A stretch of DNA of 50,694 nucleotides from Actinotignum sanguinis (GCF_003957255.1 NZ_QDIE01000015.1:1-50694); one strand, 5' to 3'. Positions 24,704 to 34,489 are shown, counted from the first letter of the stretch. Translations and numbers: made by a program. The notes: generated by a model not told the origin, from the sequence alone.

Positions 24704-25395
24704 GCGATAATATTCTTTCCGCCCGGGATCTCAGGAAAAGCTACGGGAAAACGGCCGCGCTGCGCGGCGTGAGCCTGGAGATCCAGCGCGGGGAAATCCT
24801 GGCTATTATGGGGCCCTCCGGTTCGGGTAAATCTACTCTGCTCCACGCGCTGGCCGGTATCGAGCTTCCCGATAGCGGTACGGTCTCCTACTTCGGCCCG
24901 GTTCCGGCGGGTGCCGGAAACCAGCCGCGCGAACTCACCGCGCTGTCCGATAATGAACGCACTCGCTTGCGCCGCGAGGATTTCGGCTTCGTTTTCCAAT
25001 TCAGCCAGCTCGTCCCGGAGCTCACCGCCCTGGATAATATCGCGGTGCCGCTTCTGCTGGGCGGCACCGCTAAGCGCACCGCCTACGCCACGGCGTATCA
25101 CTGGCTCGAGCGCGTCGGTTTAGCGGACCACGCGAAGGCACTGCCTGGCGAAATGTCCGGTGGGGAAGCCCAGCGCATCGCCATCGCCCGGGCGCTGTGC
25201 CCCCGTCCCAGCATTCTTTTTGCCGACGAACCCACCGGCTCCCTCGATTCCCTCAACTCCGAATACGTGATGAGCGGCCTGGTGCGCCTGGCCCGCGAAC
25301 ACACCATGACCGTCGTCCTCGTCACCCACGAACCAACCATCGCCGCCTACGCGGACCGCGAGGTCATCGTCCACGACGGAATCCTGGAGGCCTAA
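24700..25395 (+). CDS. MacB/LolD-family ABC exporter ATPase
   Basis: 231-aa nucleotide-binding subunit. Walker [10 protein letters not shown] (~residues 38-46), Q-loop [10 protein letters not shown], signature [16 protein letters not shown], Walker [14 protein letters not shown], and H-loop VLVTHEPT. The [15 protein letters not shown] stretch is typical of LolD/MacB/YknY ATPases that pair with FtsX-like permeases. The partner begins two bases downstream. Cargo is unknown; the PadR partner suggests an antimicrobial or membrane-active compound. Confidence 0.94.
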   Translation: MSDNILSARDLRKSYGKTAALRGVSLEIQRGEILAIMGPSGSGKSTLLHALAGIELPDSGTVSYFGPVPAGAGNQPRELTALSDNERTRLRREDFGFVFQFSQLVPELTALDNIAVPLLLGGTAKRTAYATAYHWLERVGLADHAKALPGEMSGGEAQRIAIARALCPRPSILFADEPTGSLDSLNSEYVMSGLVRLAREHTMTVVLVTHEPTIAAYADREVIVHDGILEA

Positions 25396-25397
25396 CC

Positions 25398-27590
25398 ATG
25401 CACGTGGCCTGGATCGTGGTACGCCAATCCCTCACCCAAACCAAGGGACGCCTCGCTCTTATTACCGGCGCGGTTGCTTTCGGAACCGTCCTCTTGCTCG
25501 CTTTCGCCGCTTTCACCCACGCGACTTTCGACCGCACCGCCGAATCCTGGCAGGAGGCACTGCATAATGCACCGTATGTTGAGGATGTGCCCGCAGCTGC
25601 GGCGTCGTCGCATATAAAAATATATCGCCCCGGTATCGATGACCTCGCGGTGGTCGGTGGGGCGCAGGTGGAGGTTCTGTATGTGGACGCAGCCGGGGTG
25701 AGCGATCCGGCGCAGCTGCACGGTATCACCTGGCCGGGCCGCGGCGAATATCTGCTGTCGCGCGGGACCCGCACCCTGCTGGAAACCAGCGCGAATCCCG
25801 CGGTGGCCGGCCGCTTCGGAACCACCGATCGGGGCACGCTGCCGCAAGAATTCACCAACGGCCCGGACGACCTCCTCGCCGTGGTGGGTGCAGATCTGAG
25901 CGAGGTGGGTGTTGCGCACAGCGTGGCCTCGTTCGAGCCGGCCGGGTCGAGTGGCAGTGACCCGAATTTCATCCTGCTCCTCATCGGCCTGGTCGTCCTG
26001 CTTTTCCCGGTGCTTTTCCTTATTTCTATTTCGGCTGCGCTCGGCAGTGCCCAGCGCGAACAGCGTTACGCCACGTTGCGCCTAGTGGGGGCCACCACAG
26101 CGCAGGTGCGCGGGATTCTCATCCTCGAGGCGCTGGTAGGAGCGGCGGTCGGGTATGTGCTGGGTGTGGCCCTTTTCGTGGTAGCGCGGCCGCTGCTCGC
26201 GGAGATTCCGCTGGCGCGCGGGCGCTATTGGGCCGAGTCTCTCGCGGTCACGCCGCTGGCGTACGCCTTCGTCGCGCTCGCGATTATTGCGATGGTGGTG
26301 GGGGCGAATCTGTGGGGGCTGCGGCGTATTGATGCCACGCCCCTAGGGGTGGTACGACGCCGCCGTACCCCCAGCCGTCCCTCTCCTCTCAGTTTCGCCG
26401 GTATCGCGCTGGCCTGCGCGATCTTCGGCTATCTGTATGTCACCAGCGAAGCGGATAATGCCACGAACTCCGAACAAACTCTTTTCCTGGCGGCTGTGGT
26501 CATCATGATGTTTGGCCTGGTGGCGGCAGCGCGCTGGTTGATCTACGCGCTGGCTGGCCTGAGCGCGCGGTGGGCGCGGCGGGCTCCTATGATTATCGGC
26601 CAAAAATACGTGCGGGCGCATTCTGGGCGGATCGCCCGCTCGGTTTCCGGGGTGATCCTCGCGCTTTTCGCCGGTACCTTCTTTATTACGACGGTTTCCG
26701 AGGTGGATTTCCTGGGCGCGCAGGTTCCTACGGTGGCGGAGAAGATGCCGGCCACTACCGCGGTGCTGGCGAACCTCAGCCCGGAGCAGGCCGAAGCCGC
26801 GGCCCGGGCGATTCCCGCGAATGTCCCGGGCGCCCGAGCCCTTACGGTGCCCTATCTCGCGCGGTCCTGGGTGGTGCTTCCCTGCGATGGCACCGAGCGG
26901 TACGTGGGACTCACGTGCCAGGGCAGTGGGGTAGTGGGCGTGAATTTTTGGGACTTGGCCGATGCACCGGGCGCCGTCGTCGAAGCTCGTGATGCCACGC
27001 AATTAGCCGGAACCGTGCAAGAAGAGCACAGCGCGCATATTTCCGGGCAGGCCCGCGCGCTGCTGCTGTCCCTGCGCGAACCGGGCGATATTGAAGCGGT
27101 GCGCACGATCCTCATGAATGCGCAGCTGGGCGAGCCGGGCGATATCTATGTTTTCGCCGGTGGGAGGGGTATCGCGGTGGCGGTGGACAAGACCGTGGAA
27201 ACGATGACCTACCTCGTCTACGCCGGAATTGCGCTGACGTTTGCAGTGGCGATTGTGTCGCTGCTGGTTTCTACGTACGCGGGGTTATTAGAACGACGCC
27301 GTTCTTTGCTGACCCTGCGCCTGAGCGGCATGCAGGTGCGCCAGCTGGCCGCGATGCTCGTGGTGGAGTCGGTGCTCCCGCTGGCGGTCATTGCCGCACT
27401 GACAACGGCGGCCGGTTTCGGCTCGGGCTGGCTGCTCATGGAGATGCGCTCGACCACCTTGGATGCCTCGTTCTCGCCTGTATTGCTGCTGGCCTTGCTG
27501 GCTGCGCTGGGCTTCTCCCTCCTCGCGATCCTGGCACTCGTACCCGCGCTGCGCCGGGTGAGCGAGCCGGCCAATAACGCGCGGGAGTAG
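25398..27590 (+). CDS. FtsX-like ABC exporter permease
   Basis: 730-aa membrane protein. The ATG at 25398 begins MHVAWIVVRQSLTQTKGRLA and an N-terminal membrane helix (LALITGAVAFGTVLLLAFAA). An extracellular domain (~50-185) follows. A first FtsX core comes next (LLLIGLVVLLFPVLFLISIS, then SAQREQRYATLRLVGATTAQ, the typical R-L-V-G-A loop). After a further extracellular part, the C-terminal core has MTYLVYAGIALTFAVAIVSL, ERRRSLLTLRLSGMQVRQL and two last helices. The arrangement (two FtsX domains, ~10 helices) is that of actinobacterial DUF/FtsX exporters. It completes the padR-ATPase-permease operon. Confidence 0.92.
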   Translation: MHVAWIVVRQSLTQTKGRLALITGAVAFGTVLLLAFAAFTHATFDRTAESWQEALHNAPYVEDVPAAAASSHIKIYRPGIDDLAVVGGAQVEVLYVDAAGVSDPAQLHGITWPGRGEYLLSRGTRTLLETSANPAVAGRFGTTDRGTLPQEFTNGPDDLLAVVGADLSEVGVAHSVASFEPAGSSGSDPNFILLLIGLVVLLFPVLFLISISAALGSAQREQRYATLRLVGATTAQVRGILILEALVGAAVGYVLGVALFVVARPLLAEIPLARGRYWAESLAVTPLAYAFVALAIIAMVVGANLWGLRRIDATPLGVVRRRRTPSRPSPLSFAGIALACAIFGYLYVTSEADNATNSEQTLFLAAVVIMMFGLVAAARWLIYALAGLSARWARRAPMIIGQKYVRAHSGRIARSVSGVILALFAGTFFITTVSEVDFLGAQVPTVAEKMPATTAVLANLSPEQAEAAARAIPANVPGARALTVPYLARSWVVLPCDGTERYVGLTCQGSGVVGVNFWDLADAPGAVVEARDATQLAGTVQEEHSAHISGQARALLLSLREPGDIEAVRTILMNAQLGEPGDIYVFAGGRGIAVAVDKTVETMTYLVYAGIALTFAVAIVSLLVSTYAGLLERRRSLLTLRLSGMQVRQLAAMLVVESVLPLAVIAALTTAAGFGSGWLLMEMRSTTLDASFSPVLLLALLAALGFSLLAILALVPALRRVSEPANNARE

Positions 27591-27639
27591 CGGGCTCGGC
27601 GCTGTAGGTATTTCCTGGCTGAGCCCTGAGAAGAGATCG

Positions 27640-27777
27640 TCACGCTAAGACGGCTTCTCGAATCAGCTCGGAGCGTGTCACATTCCGCTCGCGTGCGCGG
27701 GCGTCAATAGCTTTAATTTCCTCGGGCGGAAGCTGTACTGCACACGTATTACATACGTAGTACAGGTGTGAAAACAT
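27640..27777 (-). CDS. Short ribbon-helix-helix (CopG/Arc-like) protein
   Basis: A 45-residue reading: after a short start (MFSHLYYVCNTC) comes AVQLPPEEIKAIDARARERN and VTRSELIREAVLA, a good match to one CopG-type RHH unit (beta strand, two helices, with R-S-E-L-I-R-E). Upstream in-frame ATGs (27786, 27945) exist but encode nothing familiar. It may be a lone antitoxin or regulator, or the remnant of a longer gene. No toxin gene is adjacent. The dyad TGTACTGC-N15-GTAGTACA lies inside its 5' end. Confidence 0.45.
   Translation of the reverse strand: MFSHLYYVCNTCAVQLPPEEIKAIDARARERNVTRSELIREAVLA
27734..27764. promoter_or_regulatory. Paired dyad site, copy 1
   Basis: TGTACTGC (27734-27741), 15-base spacer, GTAGTACA (27757-27764); one mismatch between arms. 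A second site with the same spacing lies at 49858-49888, and both are preceded by AGC. The spacer here also has ACGTAT-N3-ATACGT. Confidence 0.45.
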
Positions 27778-27945
27778 ATACCGCATCCTCTGGGAATGGT
27801 GCGGCTCTTGAGAAAAGCGAAACTTCACCCTGCTCGCCTCAACGTCTCCTGCCAGCGGTGCGGGGAGCCCCGCGAAACTCCACGCCGCCTTCCTGAGTGC
27901 CCCTTGCCAGGCTGGCGCCGTCGTGAAAAAAATAACTTTGCGCAC

Positions 27946-28341
27946 GGCGAAGAAGGGGACATGAGTCCCGCGAAGTTGTCTGACTTTTACTTTTCGGGCT
28001 GGGCCGCGCGCGCAAACCGCGATTTTCTGAGGAATTTTCAGGGATTTTCAGCGCGGTTCCGGCGCGTAAAACCGCAGGTAACGGGCAGAAAGTCCCGAGT
28101 TTACCACCGGGAACCCCGCGGCGCGCCCGGTGCGAGCTGCGCTACAACGCAGGCATCTTTCATTCGCTAAAGTAAAGGCGCGAGCGACGATGGAGCCGGC
28201 AACCGGCATCACGGCTCGTACGGAAACGCGCATGGTTCGTCAAGAGCCGGCGTCGCTCCCGCACCGCGGGTCTCCCGCAGCGCGGGGCGCGCTATATGCC
28301 GAAGGTGACACAGGCGCGGATCCATTGGGAGAAAGCGAACT
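27946..28341 (+). promoter_or_regulatory. Long leader region of adhE
   Basis: Nearly 400 bases with no convincing gene. Seen here: repeated ATTTTCAG words (about 28028-28050), several GC-rich hairpins including GAGCC...GGCTC (about 28193-28217), a possible -10 TAAAGT at 28168-28173, and a ribosome site GGGAGAAAG before the ATG at 28342. A long structured leader is common before adhE genes in other bacteria. No clear Rex site was recognised. Confidence 0.35.
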
Positions 28342-31254
28342 ATGGCTACCACTCAGCAAACTGGTGACCGCACCAACGTTGGTGACATGATCGATCGCTT
28401 GGCATCGCAGGCAATATCCGCCCTCGAAGAATTCGATGCCTTCGATCAAGAAAAGATTAATGCGATTGTGCACGCGATGGCCCTTGCCGGGGTTGATCAG
28501 CACATGGTGCTCGCCAAGGCCGCCATTGAAGAAACAGGCCGCGGCCTCTACGAAGATAAGTGCGTCAAGAATCTTTTCGCCACGGAATATATTTGGAATT
28601 CCATCAAGTATGACCGCACTGTGGGCATTATCCGGCAGGATAAGCAGAAGGGCATTATCGAGATCGCTGAGCCCGTGGGTGTGATTGCCGGGGTGACGCC
28701 GGTGACCAACCCGACATCCACCACGATGTTTAAGTGCATTATCTCCATCATGACCCGTAACCCGATTATTTTTGCGTTCCACCCCAGCGCGCAAAAGTCC
28801 TCGGCGCTCGCCGCGCAGGTCATGCTGGACGCCGCGATTGCCGCCGGCGCCCCCGAACACTGCATCCAGTGGATTGAAACTCCCTCCCTGGAAGCCACGA
28901 AGACCCTGCTCAACCACGATTCCATCTCCCTGGCCCTGGCCACCGGGGGTGCGGGCATGGTGGCCTCCGCCTACTCCACCGGCAAGCCGGCCCTGGGCGT
29001 GGGCCCGGGTAACGCCCCGGTGTACGTGCACAAGACCGCCAAGGTCAAGCGCACCGTCAACGACCTCATCCTCTCGAAGACTTTCGACAACGGCATGATC
29101 TGCGCCTCCGAGCAGTCCCTCGTGATCGATGCCTCGATCCGCGAGGAACTCCTGGCCGAATTTGAGCGCATGGGGTGCCATATTGTCACGCCCGAAGAGA
29201 AGAAAGCCCTGGCCAAGTTCATGGTCAAGGAAGATGGCACGATCAGTGCCGACGTCGTCGGTATGAACGCGGACCGCATCGCGGAAGGTGCCGGCATTGA
29301 CGTTCCCACCGGAACGAAGATCCTCCTCGTCGAGCTCGAAGGCCTCGGCCCTGAAGAACCCTTCTCGCGCGAAAAGCTGTGCCCGGTGCTCGGCTACACC
29401 ACCGTGGAAAGCGATGCCGAAGGCTTCGACGTGGCCGAAAAGCTGCTGCGCTTCGGCGGTCTGGGCCACACCGCGGTCATCCACACGGAAGACAAGGACG
29501 TGGCGCGCGAATACGGCCTGCGTATGAAGGCCTGCCGCATTATCGTTAACGCTCCTTCCGCGCTGGGCGGCATCGGTGACGTCTACAACGGCCTCATCCC
29601 CTCCATGACGCTCGGCTGCGGCTCTTACGGGCGGAATTCCGTTTCGCATAACGTCAGCGCTACCGATCTCATTAATGTCAAGCGAATCGCGGAAAGGCGT
29701 AACAATATGCAGTGGTTCAAGGTTCCGCCGAAGACGTACTTCGAGCGGTACTCCACGCAGTACCTGCAGAAGATGCCCGCGATTTCGCGTGTCTTTATCG
29801 TCACCGACCCGGGCATGGTCATGAACGGCTACGTGGACGTTATTATCGATCACCTCAAGGCCCGCCGGGACGACGTCGCCTGGAACATCTTCCAGGACGT
29901 GGAACCCAACCCCTCCTCGACCACGGTGTTCCGCGGGGCGAAACTCATGGAAGAATTCCAGCCCGATTGCATTATCGCCCTGGGCGGCGGTTCTCCCATG
30001 GACGCCGCGAAGGCCATGTGGCTCTTCTACGAACACCCCGAATCCTCGTACTTCGGCATGAAGCAGAAGTTCATGGATATCCGCAAGCGCACCTACCGCT
30101 TCCCGAAGCTGGGGCGCAAGGCGCAGTTCGTGGCCATCCCGACCACGTCCGGTACCGGTTCGGAATGTACGCCGTTCGCGGTTATTACCGACGCCGAAAC
30201 CCATGTCAAGTACCCCTTCGCCGATTACGCGATTACCCCGAACGTGGCGATTGTGGACGCGCAGTACGTGGACTCGGTGCCGGCCCGCACCGCGGCCGAT
30301 TCCGGTATGGACGCGCTTACGCACGCCATCGAATCCTACGTCTCCACGATGGCTAGCGATTACACCCGCGGCCTGTCCATCCGCGCCGCCCAGCTCATCT
30401 TCGCCAACCTGCGCAAGTCCGTGCTGGAAGGCGATATGGAAGCCAAGGAAAAGGTGCACAACGCCTCGGCTATGGCCGGTATGGCCTTCGCCAATGCGTT
30501 CCTGGGCATTGTCCACTCGCTGTCGCACAAGGTTGGCGGTGAATTCGATATTGCGCACGGTCGCACCAACGCGATCTTCCTGCCGCATGTTATTCGCTAC
30601 AATGCCACCAAGCCGTACAAGCACTCCATCTTCCCTGCTTACGAGCACTACCGCGCCGACGAAGACCTCGCGGAATTCGCGAGCTACATGGGCTTCCCGG
30701 CTTCGACCACCGAAGAGGGCGTGCAGTCCCTCATCGACGAGGTCACCAAGCTCGCCGAGGATCTCGGTATTGAGATGAGCCTCAAGGCGAACGGGGTGAC
30801 TTGGGAAGCGCTCGAGCCCAAGCTTGACTGGCTCGCCGACCGCGCCCTCGAGGACCAGTGCACCCCGGCCAACCCGAAGGCCCCGCTCGTCTCCGAGCTG
30901 CGCACCCTCATCATCGACGCCTTCGAAGGCGAAGTCGGCTACACTGCCTCGCGCGGTGTGGACGTGCTCGCTGACCTCGGCACCGGTGAGGCGGCCCGTC
31001 GCAAGGCCGCGAAGGTGCGCAAGGATGAGTCCAGCCGGCCCTCTGCCTCGCAATCGGCCACGAACGCCCAGGTAGAGATCTACGATCACAAGGCCAAGGC
31101 CAGCCTCGAGCACGCCGAAGCCGATCAGGATGATCCCGCCGCTGAAGAACTCGTTGATACCCAGCTTGAGAGCGGCTCTTCCGCGAAGGCGTCCGCGAAG
31201 GGCGCCAAGGCTGAGAAGAAGAACGACGGCGCAGCTGAGGGCGCGGCGAACTAA
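28342..31254 (+). CDS. adhE: Bifunctional acetaldehyde-CoA / alcohol dehydrogenase
   Basis: Fermentative enzyme reducing acetyl-CoA to acetaldehyde and ethanol, regenerating NAD+. The N-terminal CoA-acylating aldehyde dehydrogenase has its catalytic Cys near residue 254 in FDNGMICASEQS and the nucleotide stretch GVGPGNAPVYV. The C-terminal iron-type alcohol dehydrogenase has IALGGGSPMDAAKAMW, TTSGTGSE and the iron-binding HSLSHKVGGEFDIAHGRTNA. At 970 aa it is about 80 residues longer than E. coli AdhE. The surplus is a Lys/Ala/Glu/Ser-rich tail (from about residue 890: KVRKDESSRPSASQSATN onward) with no domain I recognise. Codon use is strongly biased, suggesting high expression. The family forms long helical filaments called spirosomes. 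Confidence 0.97.
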   Translation: MATTQQTGDRTNVGDMIDRLASQAISALEEFDAFDQEKINAIVHAMALAGVDQHMVLAKAAIEETGRGLYEDKCVKNLFATEYIWNSIKYDRTVGIIRQDKQKGIIEIAEPVGVIAGVTPVTNPTSTTMFKCIISIMTRNPIIFAFHPSAQKSSALAAQVMLDAAIAAGAPEHCIQWIETPSLEATKTLLNHDSISLALATGGAGMVASAYSTGKPALGVGPGNAPVYVHKTAKVKRTVNDLILSKTFDNGMICASEQSLVIDASIREELLAEFERMGCHIVTPEEKKALAKFMVKEDGTISADVVGMNADRIAEGAGIDVPTGTKILLVELEGLGPEEPFSREKLCPVLGYTTVESDAEGFDVAEKLLRFGGLGHTAVIHTEDKDVAREYGLRMKACRIIVNAPSALGGIGDVYNGLIPSMTLGCGSYGRNSVSHNVSATDLINVKRIAERRNNMQWFKVPPKTYFERYSTQYLQKMPAISRVFIVTDPGMVMNGYVDVIIDHLKARRDDVAWNIFQDVEPNPSSTTVFRGAKLMEEFQPDCIIALGGGSPMDAAKAMWLFYEHPESSYFGMKQKFMDIRKRTYRFPKLGRKAQFVAIPTTSGTGSECTPFAVITDAETHVKYPFADYAITPNVAIVDAQYVDSVPARTAADSGMDALTHAIESYVSTMASDYTRGLSIRAAQLIFANLRKSVLEGDMEAKEKVHNASAMAGMAFANAFLGIVHSLSHKVGGEFDIAHGRTNAIFLPHVIRYNATKPYKHSIFPAYEHYRADEDLAEFASYMGFPASTTEEGVQSLIDEVTKLAEDLGIEMSLKANGVTWEALEPKLDWLADRALEDQCTPANPKAPLVSELRTLIIDAFEGEVGYTASRGVDVLADLGTGEAARRKAAKVRKDESSRPSASQSATNAQVEIYDHKAKASLEHAEADQDDPAAEELVDTQLESGSSAKASAKGAKAEKKNDGAAEGAAN

Positions 31255-31278
31255 GCCAGCAAAGCCAGCCTGGCAGGT

Positions 31279-31313
31279 GGCGGGCGTCGGGGACACGCAG
31301 TCCGGCGCCCGCC
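31279..31313 (+). terminator. Stem-loop after adhE
   Basis: GGCGGGCG (31279-31286) pairs with CGCCCGCC (31306-31313), extended inward by GG/CC pairs, 25 bases after the adhE stop. There is no T run, so it may protect the mRNA end or act with Rho. Confidence 0.4.
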
Positions 31314-31367
31314 GCGCTGGGCCTCAAGGCTCGCCTCCGGCGGGTTTCCATCGGTAGAGTGGGTAAG

Positions 31368-31520
31368 GTGAAGAAGAAACTACTGACTGTGGCGGGAGCG
31401 CTGCTGTGCTCGCTAGCCCTGGCCTCATGTTCCTCATCCCCTTCGGATAACCCCAGTTCCGATCCGAGCTCCTCGGGTCCCGGATCCTGCTCGGTGGAAT
31501 CGAACGCGCCGGGCTGCTAA
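31368..31520 (+). CDS. Small serine-rich lipoprotein (50 aa)
   Basis: Unrecognised short gene. The GTG at 31368 opens KKKLLTVAGALLCSLALASC: basic start, hydrophobic core and lipobox (LASC, lipidated Cys about residue 21). The mature part is only ~30 residues, rich in Ser, Pro, Asp and Gly, with two cysteines (SCSVESN, PGC-stop) that could form a disulfide. TAGAGT (31355-31360) is 7 nt before the GTG, as for a leaderless mRNA. Coding is supported by the complete signal and lipobox, but such a short frame could be a remnant of a longer lipoprotein. Function unknown. Confidence 0.6.
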   Translation: MKKKLLTVAGALLCSLALASCSSSPSDNPSSDPSSSGPGSCSVESNAPGC

Positions 31521-31652
31521 TCGGCTATCAAGCCGCTGGTGGCCCGGTCCGCGCGCGGCCGGCAGTGATGCCGGGCGCGGGCGCCGTCGTTCCCCTTTAA
31601 GTTCCTGGCAAAGAGCGTGGTAACCCGCGCCGTGACATGAAAGAATAACGAT

Positions 31653-32390
31653 ATGACCTACACACTGGTATTGCTCCGCCACGGCGAGAGCGATTGGAAC
31701 GCAAAGAACCTGTTCACCGGTTGGGTTGATGTGCCGCTCTCGGAGAAGGGGCGTGCGGAAGCCGCTCACGGCGGCAAGCTCCTCAAGGAGAACAACATCC
31801 TCCCCGACCTCCTCTTCACCTCGCTGCTCCGGCGCGCGATCACCACGGCGAATATCGCCCTGGATGAATGTGATCGCCACTGGATCCCGGTGCAGCGCTC
31901 CTGGCACCTGAACGAACGCCACTACGGCGCGCTGCAGGGCAAGAACAAGAAGGAAATCCGCGACGAATACGGCGAAGAGCAGTTCATGCAGTGGCGCCGC
32001 TCCTATGATGTTCCGCCGCCGGCCATTGAGCTCGGTTCGGAATGGTCGCAGGATCAGGATCCTCGCTACGCCGGTGAGCCGATCCCGCGCTCGGAATGCC
32101 TCAAGGATGTGCTCGCGCGCGCGCTGCCCTACTGGGAATCCGATATCGTTCCCGCTATCAAGACCGGCAAAACGGTCATGATTGCGGCGCACGGCAACTC
32201 GCTGCGCGGCATCGTCAAGTACCTTGATGACATCTCCGATGATGACATCGTGGGCGTGAACATCCCCACCGGCATTCCGCTGGTGTACGAGCTTGATGAG
32301 GAAACCCTCAAGCCCGTCAAGAAGGGTGGTACCTACCTCGATCCCGAAGCGCAGAAGAAGATCGCGGAAGTTGCCAACCAGGGCAAGTAA
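31653..32390 (+). CDS. gpmA: 2,3-bisphosphoglycerate-dependent phosphoglycerate mutase
   Basis: Glycolytic enzyme (245 aa) interconverting 3- and 2-phosphoglycerate. The phosphohistidine motif is [10 protein letters not shown] (His near residue 10), followed by [19 protein letters not shown]. The second catalytic His is in [12 protein letters not shown], and [13 protein letters not shown] is the substrate loop. These are diagnostic of dPGM. It is a single gene with its own stem-loop terminator. AAGAATAA lies before the ATG as a weak ribosome site. Confidence 0.97.
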   Translation: MTYTLVLLRHGESDWNAKNLFTGWVDVPLSEKGRAEAAHGGKLLKENNILPDLLFTSLLRRAITTANIALDECDRHWIPVQRSWHLNERHYGALQGKNKKEIRDEYGEEQFMQWRRSYDVPPPAIELGSEWSQDQDPRYAGEPIPRSECLKDVLARALPYWESDIVPAIKTGKTVMIAAHGNSLRGIVKYLDDISDDDIVGVNIPTGIPLVYELDEETLKPVKKGGTYLDPEAQKKIAEVANQGK

Positions 32391-32429
32391 TTCGCATTCT
32401 CTAGCGCTAAGTTAGAGGGCTAAGAGTCA

Positions 32430-32460
32430 AGCAGGGCTCCGGTTATACCGGGGCCCTGCT
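32430..32460 (+). terminator. Stem-loop terminator of gpmA
   Basis: AGCAGGGC-TCCGG (32430-32442) pairs with CCGGG-GCCCTGCT across the loop TTATA, 40 bases after the gpmA stop, followed by GCTTGTT. Strong hairpin with a short T-rich end. Confidence 0.65.
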
Positions 32461-32652
32461 GCTTGTTAACCACGGGCGCGCTGTGTGGCGGGGTTGCGGG
32501 CCCGCTGATCCGAGGCCGGCATGCACGCTAGCCGTACCGCTCAGGGCCATTGAAGCTCCGGGTGCCCGCCAGCACGGCCCGGCTATGAACTCAGTCACGG
32601 CTTCGCGGCCGGGCCTTGTCCAAGCTCGCCCCACCCCCTACCATTGAGCTGG

Positions 32653-32673
32653 TAATGATAACGGTTATCGTTA
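32653..32673 (+). promoter_or_regulatory. Zur-box-like operator
   Basis: Arms TAATGATAAC (32653-32662) and GTTATCGTTA (32664-32673) around a central G form a 21-bp dyad with one mismatch. The ATGATAAC-G-GTTAT core matches known bacterial Zur boxes. It lies about 110 bases before the metal-binding protein gene and implies zinc repression. The rest of 32461-32782 shows nothing else that I can support. Confidence 0.75.
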
Positions 32674-32782
32674 CGGCTTATGGGCGGCTCGGCCGCTGCC
32701 TGTGAAGCGCCCGGTCGCATGCCGAGCGCAGCGCCGCCACCCGGCGGCCTGGATTCACGTATCCGGAGGTGTGTGTCCGAGC

Positions 32783-34489
32783 ATGATGAAGCTGCTACCC
32801 GCCGTCGCGTCCATCCTCGCGATGGTCTGCCCCGCCGGTATCCCTTCCGGTGGGAGCCAGGAAGCGCTGGCGGGTAGTGTTTCGGCCGCGGGAGTGAGGA
32901 CCCGCGCCGAAACTGGCGATCGGAACTCCGATGCGCCACGGGTAGTCGCCTCCACTCCGATACTCGCGGACCTCGCCCAGAACGTTCTGGGCGAGCGGGG
33001 TGAGGTGACCTCCCTTGTGCCGCCCGGGGCGGACCCGCATTCTTTTGAACCGTCACTGCGGTCATTGCGGGAACTGGCCCGGGCGGACATCGTCTTCTCC
33101 AACCAATTGCTGCTGGAAGACCAAGCGCTGCTCGCCACCATGGATGCTACCAGGCGCCCCGGCGTGAAGAACGTCGGTTTGGGTGAGGCGGCCGTCGCAT
33201 ACGGCGCGCGCCATATCGCACTTGTGGAGGATGCGGCGCTCAGCACCGTGTGGCTCGGTTTCCGGGCCGGTGCACCGGTTGCGTCCCAGTCGCAGGAGGG
33301 GAACGACGCCGCACCGTCCGCTCCCACCACCTCCGCTCCCATTGTTTCGCTGCGCGCGCTCTCGGTTACCGGCCCGGGCACCCTCGCCGCTTTCACCACC
33401 GGAACGTTCGGGCAGCCCAAGGTCTATATCGATTCCTCGCGTGACGAACTCGGGCACGTGGATCTTCCGGCCCAGGCCCATACCCATATGTCCTGGGCTT
33501 TTTCCGCCCCCGGTATCTACGAATTGCGCATGCGCGCCGAAGTGCAGGAAAACGGGCAGAGCCGCAGTCTCGGGGAAGAAACAGTGGTCTTTGCGGTCGG
33601 GGTGGACCCGGCCACAACCGGGCGTAGCCGCGTGATCGACGCCGGCCACGTGGATATCACCATGGCCGATAGCGGCGCCATTACCCTGCGCGGGGAAATC
33701 GAATCGGCCCGTACCACGGAGGTATCCCCGGATAGTGCGGTCATCGCGGTCCCGCACACCGTAGCCACCCATATTCCCGGTGATCCCGCCTGGCGTTTCC
33801 TGGGGCGAGCCGGGGATACCAGCTGGGTATTGGCCCAGGCGGTTCTGGGGGAACACGTGCACGGCGATGTTGATCCGCACCTCTGGCTGGATGCCTCCAA
33901 TGCCGTTGCTTACGTGGAAACCATCGCCGCCGAGCTCAGCGCCCTGGATCCCGCCGGCGCCCCGACGTACGCGGCGAATGCGCAAGCCTATATCGCCAGA
34001 TTGCAGGGGCTGGATGAGTGGCTGCGCGGCGTCGTCGCCTCGATCCCGGCGCGGCAACGCAAGCTCGTGACCGCGCACGATGGCTTCGGCTATCTGGCCC
34101 GCGCTTACGGCCTGGACACGGTCGGTTTCGTCACTCCGAATCCGGCGCTGGAACCCTCCGCGCGCCAGCTCGCCAATCTCACCCACACACTCATGGACCT
34201 GCGTGTTCCCGCTGTTTTCGGGGAACCGACCACGGCGTCGCACGCCGGAGAGCTGCGGGCGGTGGCGAGCGCGGCGGGCGTGGCGGTCTGCCAGCTCTAT
34301 TCTGATTCTTTCGACGGCGCTGCCACCACCTACGAAGCCATGATGATTGCCAATGGCCGCGCCCTGAAAAACTGCCTCGACCCGGGCGCACTGCCGGCCT
34401 GGCCTCCCGATTATGAGGTGCCGCGTCTGCCCCTGGCAACCGCTGCCGACCAGCTTCCTGCCACCGAAACCACGAAGGATAACTCATGA
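32783..34489 (+). CDS. Anchored-repeat-type ABC transporter, metal (Zn/Mn) substrate-binding protein
   Basis: ZnuA-like (cluster 9) binding protein of 568 aa carrying an insertion, matching the TIGR03772-type family. A signal peptide starts it (MMKLLPAVASILAMVCPAGI). The N-lobe has VVASTPILADLAQNVLGERG and VPPGADPHSFEPSLRSLREL (metal-ligand His). The two lobes are then split by about 200 residues that include an actinobacterial surface-anchored repeat (TIGR03769-like: HTHMSWAFSAPGIYELRMRA). The C-lobe resumes with GEHVHGDVDPHLWLDASNAV (metal His), VTAHDGFGYLARAYG and the final acidic ligand near YSDSFDG. The start is an ATG at 32783 with GGAGG 13 bases upstream; a GTG at 32771 is possible. 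It ends in ATGA overlap with the next gene. Confidence 0.88.
   Translation: MMKLLPAVASILAMVCPAGIPSGGSQEALAGSVSAAGVRTRAETGDRNSDAPRVVASTPILADLAQNVLGERGEVTSLVPPGADPHSFEPSLRSLRELARADIVFSNQLLLEDQALLATMDATRRPGVKNVGLGEAAVAYGARHIALVEDAALSTVWLGFRAGAPVASQSQEGNDAAPSAPTTSAPIVSLRALSVTGPGTLAAFTTGTFGQPKVYIDSSRDELGHVDLPAQAHTHMSWAFSAPGIYELRMRAEVQENGQSRSLGEETVVFAVGVDPATTGRSRVIDAGHVDITMADSGAITLRGEIESARTTEVSPDSAVIAVPHTVATHIPGDPAWRFLGRAGDTSWVLAQAVLGEHVHGDVDPHLWLDASNAVAYVETIAAELSALDPAGAPTYAANAQAYIARLQGLDEWLRGVVASIPARQRKLVTAHDGFGYLARAYGLDTVGFVTPNPALEPSARQLANLTHTLMDLRVPAVFGEPTTASHAGELRAVASAAGVAVCQLYSDSFDGAATTYEAMMIANGRALKNCLDPGALPAWPPDYEVPRLPLATAADQLPATETTKDNS

Noticed and set aside
28240-31296. A 1018-codon open frame on the minus strand across adhE
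   Set aside because: It is fully antisense to adhE, has His/Gly/Arg-rich composition typical of GC-rich shadow frames and no family resemblance.
33062-34243. Long minus-strand frame within the metal-binding protein gene
   Set aside because: Shadow frame; the plus-strand gene has clear family motifs.
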